NCBI GenBank assembly: GCA_021782655.1 | Contig: JAJXUT010000002.1 | Location: forward strand, 1 to 64,000 | Source: Deltaproteobacteria bacterium | GTDB taxonomy: Bacteria > Desulfobacterota > Desulfobulbia > Desulfobulbales > VMSU01 | DNA: 64,000 nucleotides | Direction: 5' to 3' | In this document: in pieces, positions 21,409 to 29,826 of the stretch | How positions within the stretch are numbered: position 1 is the stretch's first letter | Layout: each line of letters opens with the position of its first letter | Made by a program: the position numbers and the translations under genes | The notes under the pieces: model-generated | Database searches by the model: none | What the model saw: only the letters and a program-made list of their open reading frames with translations | What the model was told of the DNA's origin: nothing

Positions 21409-21953
21409 CGTAAGCCCTCCTTTTGGATCAGATGGTTGATGCACAGCTCTGCTACTTGTCCGAGAATCAGATAAAAATAGGCCGGATCTGCCGTCTTCAA
21501 TCGCTGGAAAAAATGGGGAGACCACGCCATGACATGGCCCGCGACAAACTCGTCGAGCAACTCGAACTGGCCGTGGTCAAGCAGATGGCCGATAAAGGCA
21601 AGTTCATGGCCGATATGATCTTCGCACTCGCTGGTTTCCGCAGGCTCGAGGCCGGCCCTGCCGTAGAAGGCCATGGCCTGCTCATATCCCTGCTGTTTGA
21701 GGATCCCCTTGCCCTGGATATAGACCGAGGCATAAGGCGGGGAGGGAACCCCGCCCGGGGCATTGACAAACAGCCGCACGTATTCCGCCTGTAGCTGTTG
21801 CAAGGCGAAGCTCTCGTGGGTCTCCAGGGGCAGCCCCGTCAGCCCCAGATCGTGGGCCAAGGAGAGAAGAACAGCTACGGGCGGGCGAGGCTCGCGATAC
21901 TCCGGATAGGTAAAGGCGGAGGAGAGAAAGTAGAAGGGGTGTGGGTCTGCCAT
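21405..21953 (-). CDS. TorD/DmsD-type redox enzyme chaperone
   Basis: YVRLFVNAPGGVPSPPYASVY ... EDHIGHELAFIGHLL, typical TorD family; overlaps start of catalytic subunit gene. Confidence 0.88.
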   Translation of the reverse strand: MADPHPFYFLSSAFTYPEYREPRPPVAVLLSLAHDLGLTGLPLETHESFALQQLQAEYVRLFVNAPGGVPSPPYASVYIQGKGILKQQGYEQAMAFYGRAGLEPAETSECEDHIGHELAFIGHLLDHGQFELLDEFVAGHVMAWSPHFFQRLKTADPAYFYLILGQVAELCINHLIQKEGLR

Positions 21954-22339
21954 ACGAAACGCACTCCGTCCAACTTGTCTAAATTACAGCGAATGGGCAC
22001 CGGACGTGACCAGGGCGGCCCGTCGGTAGTGCCCGGCCGGGGAAGGATACGATTAAACAAGTACCGTTAGCGCTCTCTTCGTTGGGGCGCAACACAACAT
22101 GCCAGATTAATATTAGTACATTATTAGGCATAATGGCAAATTATTTATTTCAGCCTTAGCTTAAATTTCACAAAAACCTTGACGGGATTTGCTAACAGCC
22201 GTCACCCCCGGCGCTTTGTTGTTCTATCCACGCTGCCGATGGAAAGCCGAGGTCCAAGAGAAACTATATGATTTTTTCAAGGTAAACCACAGGCTTTGCC
22301 GGGGACACCAAAAGTTTGACCGTTCCAGGGAAATAGCAA

Positions 22340-22438
22340 AGCCTCCGAACTCGTGGACCGCTCAAAGTCACGAGAAGGGAGGCTGAGATGAACGACATGC
22401 AATCTTTAAGCTACGCAAGGTGGGGATGCCAGCATCAA
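22340..22438 (+). mobile_element. IS200/IS605-like remnant: end hairpin plus first ~17 codons of TnpA
   Basis: Hairpin AGCCTCCgaaCTCGTG...CACGAGaagGGAGGCT (22340-22384) then ATG 22388 MNDMQSLSYARWGCQHQV, resembling the TnpA start M(N)xxxSLSHxRWxCKYHV; truncated at the tRNA-Leu terminator. Confidence 0.65.
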
Positions 22439-22443
22439 GTAAC

Positions 22444-22484
22444 AAAAAAAGGGCTAACCCCTTATATCCATAAGGTATTAGCCC
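22444..22484 (-). terminator. Rho-independent terminator of tRNA-Leu
   Basis: gggctaaccccttatatccataaggtattagccc stem-loop with A7 on + (U-run on -). Confidence 0.85.
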
Positions 22485-22494
22485 TAATTGTCTT

Positions 22495-22581
22495 TGGTGC
22501 CGGAGGTCGGAATCGAACCGACATGAGCTTGCGCTCGCGGGATTTTGAGTCCCGTGCGTCTACCAGTTTCACCACTCCGGC
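22495..22581 (-). tRNA. tRNA-Leu(CAA), CCA encoded
   Basis: Acceptor gccggag/ctccggc, T-arm ggtcggaatcgaaccgac, anticodon loop ctCAAaa, variable arm; 87 nt including CCA. Confidence 0.96.
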
Positions 22582-22727
22582 TGTTTGCTTCGGAAAGGAG
22601 CGAAGATTGGCCCTTTTGGTCGCGCACCTTTCATTTGCGAGGGAAGAAGGATCGTCAATATATAGGGCGGGTTATGGCTTGTCAAGGCAAATAGAGCCGA
22701 CAGCCGGGGGGATTCTTACTCAACGGC

Positions 22728-25193
22728 TCAACTTGTCCCCGAGACAAAGCGGTTTAGGGCCATGATGAAAAATTGGTTGGCCTTGTTCGTCCCGCCTTGC
22801 ATGATCATGAACACGTTCGCCGGCACCGCGTTGGCTTGGGTCACAGCAAAGGAACTGGTGCGGATCAGCATCTGCATCCGGGTGAAGTTGGCGGCCTCGT
22901 CGCCGAAATCCACCGCCGTCATTTGGGATTGGGCATGGTCAGCAATCGCCTGGGCGCTGCCCAGGCTGGTGGCCGCCCCGGCCAGCTGATCGGAGACCGC
23001 CGCCGCCTGCCGGCGGATGGAGTCCAAATCCGCCCAGACCGCCTGGGAGATGGCCACCGCCAGCCCGGCTTGATCCTGGCTCGTGACGTCGATGTCGTTA
23101 AGTCTGAAGGAGGTCTCCTGTCCCAGTTGCACCGGGGCCTGGTTGACAGAGCTTTCGGCCAGGGTCGAGCCGGAGGCCAGGGTCGAGCCCTGCCTGAGAG
23201 TCATGGCCTGGCCCAGGGAATTGCCGCCGCTGGTCTGGTAGCCTTGGGCCAAGATGCTGCCGGCGGCGAGCGGCCCAGAGGTGGTGTTTAGGGGATTGGT
23301 CAGATAGGTGCCGGGCGCAATGAGGCTGCCCGAGGCAATCACCGAACCCGCCGACAGGTACAGGTCCTGGCTAGCGGTCTGATTGCCGGCCAGGGTCGCT
23401 GGGCCGCCGACCGTGGAACCCAGACCCAGCTCCGAGCCCGTCGGCAAAGTGGAGCCTGCCGGCAGCAGCATGGCCTGGCTAACGTTGACGTTGACCGCCA
23501 ACTGGGCCGGGCCGCCGATGGTTGAGCCCGGCGCGATCACGGTCGCCCCGCCGCCGTTGGCGATGGTCGAGCCGGGAGCCAGGGTCATGGTGGGTTCGTT
23601 CACCGTCAGGGGGGAGGTCAAGGTCAAGGGATCACCCAAAACAGCCCCCGCCGTAAGCGAAGATCCCGAGGCCAGGTTCGAGGCCCCTTGCAGCATCAAG
23701 TCGGTGCCCAGGGTCAGGGGACTGGCCAGGGTGACGGCGGTGGTCAGGGTCTGGCCAGCGGCGAGCGGCCCGCCGGTGGAGATGATGTCGCTGGTCAGGT
23801 AGGTGCCCTGGCCCAGCAGCGAGCCGGAGGCCAGCAGCGAGCCGGCCTTAAGGATATTGGCTTGGCTGGTGGCGAATCCCGCCCCCAGGGTGGTTGACCC
23901 GCCCAGGGTCGAGCCCGCCGCCAGCCGCGAGCCGGTGTCCAACACCGAGCCCTGGTTCAAGGTGGAGGCCAAGGTGGTGGCGATGCCGCCGATTAACCCC
24001 GGCCCGGTTATGGCGCCGCCCGCGGTCCAGCCGGCGGCGAGCTGGCTGCCAGCGCCCAGCAGCGAATTGGGGGCCAGGGTAGAGTCGATGCCGGTGCTCA
24101 TCGGGTTGGCCAGGGTCATGGCCGGGGCGAAGGGGGCGGAAAGGCCCAAGGCGTGGTCGGTGAAACTCAGGGTGTAGGGCCCCGGTTGGCGGACGCGGGT
24201 CAGACCGAAGGTGGTCATCTCCTGGTCGGTAAAACCCAGGCCGCCGCCCGAGCCGCTCACCGCTATCGGCCGACCGTCGGCGGTGGACAGGGCAAGCTGA
24301 CCGCTTGCGGTCACCTGGGCGGTCACCCCGTGGCTTCCGGTTTTGGCGTTGATCGCCTGGACCAGGCTGCCGTCACTGTCTGCGCCCTTAACCGCCACCT
24401 GGCCGATCAGTATCCCGTTGATGCTAAAATTCGTGGTGGTGCTGCCGGCGACAATCGCCCCGGCGGAGGTGGATTGCACCAGGGCCTGGGCGGTGATACC
24501 GGTGGCGACGGAATAGGCGTTGATCGCCTGGGCCAGGGCGCCCATGCCGCTTGCCGGGTTGTTGGCGTAGGCCAGATTAACGGAATTAATCCGGATCGCC
24601 TCGCCGTTGCCCTGGTCGGTGAGCGTGAAATCAGCCTGGCCGCCCACCGGGCTACTGATGGTCAGTTCGCCGGACTGCAACTGGCCGATCTGGTAAGCGC
24701 CGGCGGCGGGCAGGGTCAGGGAAAGGGTCTGGCCGGAGAGGGCGCCAAGCTGCAACTCCTTGTGGGAGTAAGAGCCGCGCAGCAGGGGAACGTCGTGATA
24801 ACTGGCCTGGCTGGTAAGATGATCCACCTCGCCCACCAGCTTGGTGATGTCGGCCTGGAGGAGCAGCCTGGTGGCGTCGCTCGTCCCGGCTTGGGCCGCC
24901 GTCTGGGCCTTGGTCTGAATCTCGCCGATCAGGCCCAGGGCGGTGGCCAGGGTGTTGTCCACCACCTGTAGGGCGGCGATGCCGTCGTTGGCGTTCTTGG
25001 CCGCCTGGCCGAGGCTGGCAGACTGACTGCCCAGATCGCTGGCCAGGCTGACCGTCACCGGGTCGTCGGCGGATTGATGGATCCGCAGACCGGAGGAGAG
25101 CTGCCGCACCGAGGCCGACAGAAAGAAGACGTTGTCGGTGAAGTTCTGCCGGGCAACCTCACCGCTGGGGTTGGTGTTGAGGGTGATGCTCAT
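22728..25193 (-). CDS. Flagellin-like protein with large repetitive central insertion
   Basis: N-terminal D0/D1 SVRQLSSGLRIHQSADDPVTVSLASDL...NANDGIAALQVVDNTLATAL; flagellin IN-motif-like region; C-terminal ANFTRMQMLIRTSSFAVTQANAVPANVFMIMQGG; central xLASGSxLGxG repeats. Confidence 0.88.
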   Translation of the reverse strand: MSITLNTNPSGEVARQNFTDNVFFLSASVRQLSSGLRIHQSADDPVTVSLASDLGSQSASLGQAAKNANDGIAALQVVDNTLATALGLIGEIQTKAQTAAQAGTSDATRLLLQADITKLVGEVDHLTSQASYHDVPLLRGSYSHKELQLGALSGQTLSLTLPAAGAYQIGQLQSGELTISSPVGGQADFTLTDQGNGEAIRINSVNLAYANNPASGMGALAQAINAYSVATGITAQALVQSTSAGAIVAGSTTTNFSINGILIGQVAVKGADSDGSLVQAINAKTGSHGVTAQVTASGQLALSTADGRPIAVSGSGGGLGFTDQEMTTFGLTRVRQPGPYTLSFTDHALGLSAPFAPAMTLANPMSTGIDSTLAPNSLLGAGSQLAAGWTAGGAITGPGLIGGIATTLASTLNQGSVLDTGSRLAAGSTLGGSTTLGAGFATSQANILKAGSLLASGSLLGQGTYLTSDIISTGGPLAAGQTLTTAVTLASPLTLGTDLMLQGASNLASGSSLTAGAVLGDPLTLTSPLTVNEPTMTLAPGSTIANGGGATVIAPGSTIGGPAQLAVNVNVSQAMLLPAGSTLPTGSELGLGSTVGGPATLAGNQTASQDLYLSAGSVIASGSLIAPGTYLTNPLNTTSGPLAAGSILAQGYQTSGGNSLGQAMTLRQGSTLASGSTLAESSVNQAPVQLGQETSFRLNDIDVTSQDQAGLAVAISQAVWADLDSIRRQAAAVSDQLAGAATSLGSAQAIADHAQSQMTAVDFGDEAANFTRMQMLIRTSSFAVTQANAVPANVFMIMQGGTNKANQFFIMALNRFVSGTS
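23154..24083 (-). repeat. Coding low-complexity repeat array in flagellin (aa ~371-680)
   Basis: Recurrent (A/P)GSxLxxGSxLGxGS units; two 66-aa modules (aa 415-480 and 580-645) align without gaps. Confidence 0.9.
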
Positions 25194-25241
25194 GGCGTCG
25201 CCTCCCCAGACAATTTAGTCGGCAGGGGACAATTGCGCAAA

Positions 25242-27008
25242 CTATTTCGTTTTTTGCCAGGAAACGGCCAGCCGGAAGCCGATAATGTTTGACCAGGTGT
25301 CCACCGGCTCGACCCGCCGGTGACAGGCGGTGACCACCCCCTCGGAGCGCCAGCTCCCGCCCTTGAGGATGAAGCCCTCCCTCTCTCCCGGCAGGGCGGG
25401 CATGACCCACTCGTGGACGTTTCCCAGCAGGTCGCGAATGCCGAACGGGCTCAAGCCCGCCTGGCCGTAGGCGGTAACCTCCGTGCTGCCTCCCTGGCCG
25501 GAGGAGGCGAAATTGCCCCGGCGTCCATCCTCCCAGGCCTTGCCCCAGGGATAGGGCCGGCCATCCGGGCCGCGGGCCGCGGCCTCCCACTCCGCCTCGC
25601 TGGGCAGTCGTTTGCCGGCCCAGGCGGCGAAGGCCAGGGCGTCCCGGCGGCTGACCTGCACCACCGGGTGGTAGTGTTTGCCCTCCAGATGGCTGCCGGG
25701 GCCGGCGGGATGCCGCCAGTTCGCCCCCACCGTCCGGCGAGCCAAGGCGGCCAGGGGGTCGATGGTGAAGGTGACGAGGCCGGTGGCCACATCGCGTCCC
25801 GAACGCCAGCGGCCCTCGCACACCAGGCCGTAGCCCTCCCGCTCCGCATCGCTCCGATAGCCGGTTTCCCGGACGAAGAGGTCGAAGAGGTCGTTGGTCA
25901 CCGGATACTGGCCGAGATAGAAGGCCTTGACCTCGATCCGTCTCGCCAGCGGCTCGCGGCAGCCAGCGGCCTCTCCCCCCAGGAGATACTCGCCCGCCGG
26001 GATGCCGACAAACTTAGGGGTGAAGCGGGCCAGCAACTGGCTGACCAGACCCTCCTCCGATTCGAGCATCACCTCCCGTTCCTCTTGGGCCGCCGTCTCG
26101 GGGTCAAGGTATTTGGAGAGCACCTCCAGCAACCGTAAGGGCGGGACGGGGGTGTCATCCTCCAGGATGTCGCCGCCCGTGGCCGCACCCGCCGCCGAAC
26201 CGGCATCCCCGTCGCCAGCCGTTCCCCCCGCCGCCTCGCCAAGTACGGCCATTTCCGCCTCGGGCCCAGCCACGAGTTCGGTCAACAACTCCTCCTCGAT
26301 CTCGACTATTTCCCCCTCCGCCGTCTCCCCCGGCTCAGACTCCGCCCCCGCCGACGCCGGGGGCGCCAGGGCCTCGTCCGTCGGGGATAGGGCCTTCCCC
26401 CCGCTCGCCAATTCCATCCCCTTGCCTGTCGCCGAGGCGCCATCCGCCCCGACGCCGGCGCCCAGCCCGGCAAGCAATCGGTCTTTTCCCGCCAGCGTCG
26501 TTTGCAACTCGGCGATCAACCCCTGGGCCTGCTCTAGGCGCTGGAACAGCTCCCGCAGACCCAGGGCCCCCCGCTCATCGCCCAGCTCGGGGAAGGCCCG
26601 TTTGAAGGCGGAAAACATCTCCGCCAGACGGCCTCCTTCCTGGCCCCCCACCCCCAACTTTTCCAGCAGGGAATTTTTTTGTTCCTCCGAAATCTCAAAC
26701 CGGTTCGTCCGGCCAATGACCACCCCCTCCGGATTCAGGCCCTGGGCGGCAAGCCCCTTCAGCGACCGGTTAAGGGCCGACTTGAGGTTGCTTAAACCCT
26801 TGCGCCGGGCGGGGAGGGCCTCGTGGTCGTCAAGATCCCAGATCTCGGCGATCAGGGACTCGACGGGGATGCCGTCCGGGCCCTGGTCGCCGGCGGCGGC
26901 AAACTGGCGGCGGAGGACGGCCACCAGCTTGGCCTTTAAGGTGCCAGGGCTAAGAGCCAGGTTGGCGATGGCGGTATCGACCCCGTCTGGGGCAAGCAGG
27001 TTAGGCAT
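25242..27008 (-). CDS. Formylglycine-generating-enzyme/SUMF1-fold protein with N-terminal winged-helix-like domain
   Basis: GEYLLGG...YPVTNDLFDLFVRETGY...HPVVQVSRRDALAFAAWAGKRLPSEAEWEAAARG...LLGNVHEWV...GGSWRS...IIGFRLAVSW; N-terminal IPVESLIAEIWDLDDHEALPARRKGLSNLKSALNRSLK resembles OmpR-type wHTH. Confidence 0.85.
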   Translation of the reverse strand: MPNLLAPDGVDTAIANLALSPGTLKAKLVAVLRRQFAAAGDQGPDGIPVESLIAEIWDLDDHEALPARRKGLSNLKSALNRSLKGLAAQGLNPEGVVIGRTNRFEISEEQKNSLLEKLGVGGQEGGRLAEMFSAFKRAFPELGDERGALGLRELFQRLEQAQGLIAELQTTLAGKDRLLAGLGAGVGADGASATGKGMELASGGKALSPTDEALAPPASAGAESEPGETAEGEIVEIEEELLTELVAGPEAEMAVLGEAAGGTAGDGDAGSAAGAATGGDILEDDTPVPPLRLLEVLSKYLDPETAAQEEREVMLESEEGLVSQLLARFTPKFVGIPAGEYLLGGEAAGCREPLARRIEVKAFYLGQYPVTNDLFDLFVRETGYRSDAEREGYGLVCEGRWRSGRDVATGLVTFTIDPLAALARRTVGANWRHPAGPGSHLEGKHYHPVVQVSRRDALAFAAWAGKRLPSEAEWEAAARGPDGRPYPWGKAWEDGRRGNFASSGQGGSTEVTAYGQAGLSPFGIRDLLGNVHEWVMPALPGEREGFILKGGSWRSEGVVTACHRRVEPVDTWSNIIGFRLAVSWQKTK

Positions 27009-27111
27009 GAGAGGACAATTTGCGGCGCGGGTGAGATTTTTCTTCGTTAACTGGTCATAATTATACTATATTCGTAACTAAACCACAGCGGGTAAAAAAA
27101 CGGCAAAGGGC

Positions 27112-29721
27112 ATGAGCGAACCGATAATCGTGGCCGATTCAGAGGCCAAGGCGGAATTCATCAAGTTACATCTGGGGGGCGGAGCTATCTGCGCCGTCTG
27201 CCCGGCGGGGCCGCTGGTTGGACTCTCGCCGTCCGGCCCGGAGCCGGCGGACAGGCCCGTCTTCACACCCCTGTCCGCCGGCTCCGGCCTGCTTTCCAAA
27301 CTGGCTGGCCATAAGGGAGAGGTAATTCTGGCCTTAGGCAGCCACGCCCAGGCCGAGTTTCTCTGCTGGCGGATCAAGGGTTACCTCGTGCAGCAGGAAA
27401 TGGCCCCGGAGCGTATCCGCCGCCTGCGGCCCGCGGCCCTGACCCCGGAGGCCCTGGCCGCCGCCCAGGCCGGCATGGGCCAGGTGGACGAAAAGTCGGG
27501 TCAGGCCGCCTGGTGCCGCCAGCTCTTCGACGAGCGTCTGGCCCGACACCTGGTGCGGCTGATCGGCGTAAGCAGCGGCCCCGGCGGTCTGCCCCTCAAC
27601 CACCACTGCCTAAGCATCCTCTTTTTGCTCGCCGAGCACGAACGCGAACGGCAGCGGGGCCAATCGCTCCCGGTCTGGCGGCTCAGAGCCGGGTTGTCAA
27701 CCGGGGAGTCTCCCTTTGACGCCTGGCTTGTCCATGGGCCGGGCGGGCTGGCCGGAGGTCTGATCCGCGACGAGACCACCGTCCGGGCTCTGCGCCAGCA
27801 GTTGGCCTCGGGATCGCTGTTGGTCGAGGAGGTGCGCCGAACGCCGTTGGCCCTCCCCGCCCCCCGGCCTTACCACTTGGCGTCCCTTATCCCCGAGGCC
27901 CACGATCGCCTGGACCTGGGCCTAAGCGAGACCATCGACATCCTCGCCCGGCTGTTTGAAGGAGGCGAGATTAACGGCCAATGGCGCGGACTTATCCTCT
28001 ATCCCGACCAGGGCGTCGAACACCTCACCCAGTCGGTAATCACCCGGCTGCGCGAGCGTCTGGCCGCCACCCTCGGACCGCAGGCCTTGGACGAGGCCCC
28101 GTCCGGGCCGGAGCCGGGGATGATCCTGCCCGCCTGGCCCGAGTTGGAGGGCCGGAAGCTCACCCCCCCGCTCGCCCCCAAGGAGGCGGCGCTCTACGAC
28201 TTGATCCTCGAGCGGGTTAGGCAAGGCCAGCTGCGGCCCGCCACCGGCGACACCCTCACCGTCTACTGCCGGGCGGAAAACGGTTGCCTCTTCGAGGCCC
28301 GCTTCCAGAGGCTTAGCTCCCCAGGCTTTCTGGCCCTCGCTCCCGGTAGCCCGGCGGGGCTTATCCCTCCGCCCGCCGAACTGCCGGCCAAGGGGCAGCG
28401 TTTCAAGGCCAGCCTGGCGATGTTCGCCCCGGAGCCAGTCGCCCCCACCCCCTGCACCCTGGGCGGACTGCTCCGAGAGCTGACCGATTTCTCCATCCCC
28501 GCCGATCTGGCTACGTTGGGCCTGCTCGGACGCCTGCTGGCGGCCGGCTATGTCCGGATGCTCCAGGATGGCTCGCTGGCGGCGGGCAGCCAGGCCATGA
28601 CGGTGGTCTCCATCATCAACCAGGCCTTTCCCCGGATGCCGGGGATAAACCTCGCAGCCTACCTCGAACAGACGGTGACCGAGGCCATCTCCAGGCGCAA
28701 GCCCCTAGGCGCCGCCCTCACCCAGTTCGATCAGACCATGATGCTGCACGGCAAGGTGCGGCTCAAGCCCAAGGTGCCGCTAAAACTACGGCCCCGGGCC
28801 AGCGCCTCCACCATCATCAAGCAGCCGGACATGCCACCCGCCTCGCCCCGCCGGGGAACGGAGGCCAGGCCGCCAGCGGAGACGGCGGCGCCCCCGCCTC
28901 CGGCCGAGGAGAGGGAGCCGACGCTTGAGGTGCCGGAGGTCGTTACCCCGCTGGAGACAGAACCAGGGCCACCACCGGCCCTCCTGGCGGACGAGAGCTC
29001 AACCGCCGAAGAGCCGGTGGTAGAGATGGAGGGCGGCCCCCGCCCCTTGGCCGAACCCGACCTGCCGGAGCCGACGGAACTGACGGCGGCGGACGAGCCG
29101 GAAAGTGTCCCGGCCTGGGCCTCCGACTTGCAGCGGCTCTTTGCCTCCTCCCTGTCCGGGGCCGCAGCGCCGGCGTCAGGCCCGAGTGAAGCATCTCCGT
29201 CCGAGGCCGGGCAGCCTCTGGCGGCAGCGACAGAGGCTGACATCGCGCCCGATCGTCCGGACGCCGCCAATAATAGCCGCCCCGGGCGTCTCTGTCCCGC
29301 CTGCGGCAAGCCCATGCAGCGCCGGGAGGATCGTTTCGGGCCGTTTTGGGGCTGCTCGGGTTTTCCGGCCTGCCGCCACTCCGAGACCCTGACCCCGGAC
29401 GACCTCGACCTGCCCTGCCCCCTCTGCGGCCAGACCTTGAACCGCCAGCAAACCCCCACCGGGCGTGGATTCTACCAGTGTCCCAATCCCGGCTGCCAGT
29501 TTATGTCCTGGTCGCTTCCCCACTATCTGCCCTGCGGGATCTGCGAATCGCCGTACCTGATTGAAAAAACCGGCCACGGCCAAGCCAGGCTATGCTGCCC
29601 GCGGGCCGGCTGCCCTTACGAACAACCCCTGCCTGGCGGAGGGGAGCGGGATTCGCCTCCCTTGGCCTCCCCGTCTGGGGGCACAACTCGCAAGGTGCGT
29701 CTGATCAGGCGCCGGGGCTAA
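27112..29721 (+). CDS. Degenerate type IA DNA topoisomerase homologue with three C-terminal zinc ribbons
   Basis: Toprim-like IIVADSEAKAEFIKLHLGG and VILALGSHAQAEFLCWRI (cf. ATDLDREGEAIAWHL); LNHHCLSILFLLAEHERERQRG (cf. GRVQSVAVRLVVEREREI); GLILYPDQGVEHL (cf. ITYMRTDSTNL); zinc ribbons LCPACGKPM..., LPCPLCGQTL..., LPCGICESPY... Confidence 0.85.
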   Translation: MSEPIIVADSEAKAEFIKLHLGGGAICAVCPAGPLVGLSPSGPEPADRPVFTPLSAGSGLLSKLAGHKGEVILALGSHAQAEFLCWRIKGYLVQQEMAPERIRRLRPAALTPEALAAAQAGMGQVDEKSGQAAWCRQLFDERLARHLVRLIGVSSGPGGLPLNHHCLSILFLLAEHERERQRGQSLPVWRLRAGLSTGESPFDAWLVHGPGGLAGGLIRDETTVRALRQQLASGSLLVEEVRRTPLALPAPRPYHLASLIPEAHDRLDLGLSETIDILARLFEGGEINGQWRGLILYPDQGVEHLTQSVITRLRERLAATLGPQALDEAPSGPEPGMILPAWPELEGRKLTPPLAPKEAALYDLILERVRQGQLRPATGDTLTVYCRAENGCLFEARFQRLSSPGFLALAPGSPAGLIPPPAELPAKGQRFKASLAMFAPEPVAPTPCTLGGLLRELTDFSIPADLATLGLLGRLLAAGYVRMLQDGSLAAGSQAMTVVSIINQAFPRMPGINLAAYLEQTVTEAISRRKPLGAALTQFDQTMMLHGKVRLKPKVPLKLRPRASASTIIKQPDMPPASPRRGTEARPPAETAAPPPPAEEREPTLEVPEVVTPLETEPGPPPALLADESSTAEEPVVEMEGGPRPLAEPDLPEPTELTAADEPESVPAWASDLQRLFASSLSGAAAPASGPSEASPSEAGQPLAAATEADIAPDRPDAANNSRPGRLCPACGKPMQRREDRFGPFWGCSGFPACRHSETLTPDDLDLPCPLCGQTLNRQQTPTGRGFYQCPNPGCQFMSWSLPHYLPCGICESPYLIEKTGHGQARLCCPRAGCPYEQPLPGGGERDSPPLASPSGGTTRKVRLIRRRG

Positions 29722-29826
29722 GCCGTCGAGTGTACATTTGCGTGAGATCAGCAAGTTTCGCACGGCTCCTAAAGCGAAATCAAGCCCTGATGGCGAATTC
29801 ATCAAGTGAAAAAACAGGAGACAAAC

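Noticed and set aside
22388-22765. 125-aa + strand ORF (MNDMQSLSYARWGC...GAGGRNRTDMSLRSRDFESRASTSF...)
   Set aside because: Apart from the first ~17 codons (IS200-like remnant), it runs through the tRNA-Leu terminator and antisense tRNA-Leu; GGRNRTDMSLRSRDFESRAS is a classic tRNA-antisense artefact.
24153-24971. 272-aa + strand ORF antisense to flagellin
   Set aside because: Low-complexity GC shadow ORF with no recognisable domain.
25200-25260. Sigma-28 promoter upstream of flagellin (ATAGTTT...GCCGACTAA)
   Set aside because: The -10-like GCCGACTAA is suggestive, but spacing and -35 do not fit TAAA-N15-GCCGATAA well.
25242-25400. C-terminus of the FGE-fold protein as a diversity-generating-retroelement variable region
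   Set aside because: FGE-fold proteins are common DGR targets, but no reverse transcriptase, Avd or template-repeat copy is visible in the window. A self-BLAST of 25242-25400 against the genome would settle it.
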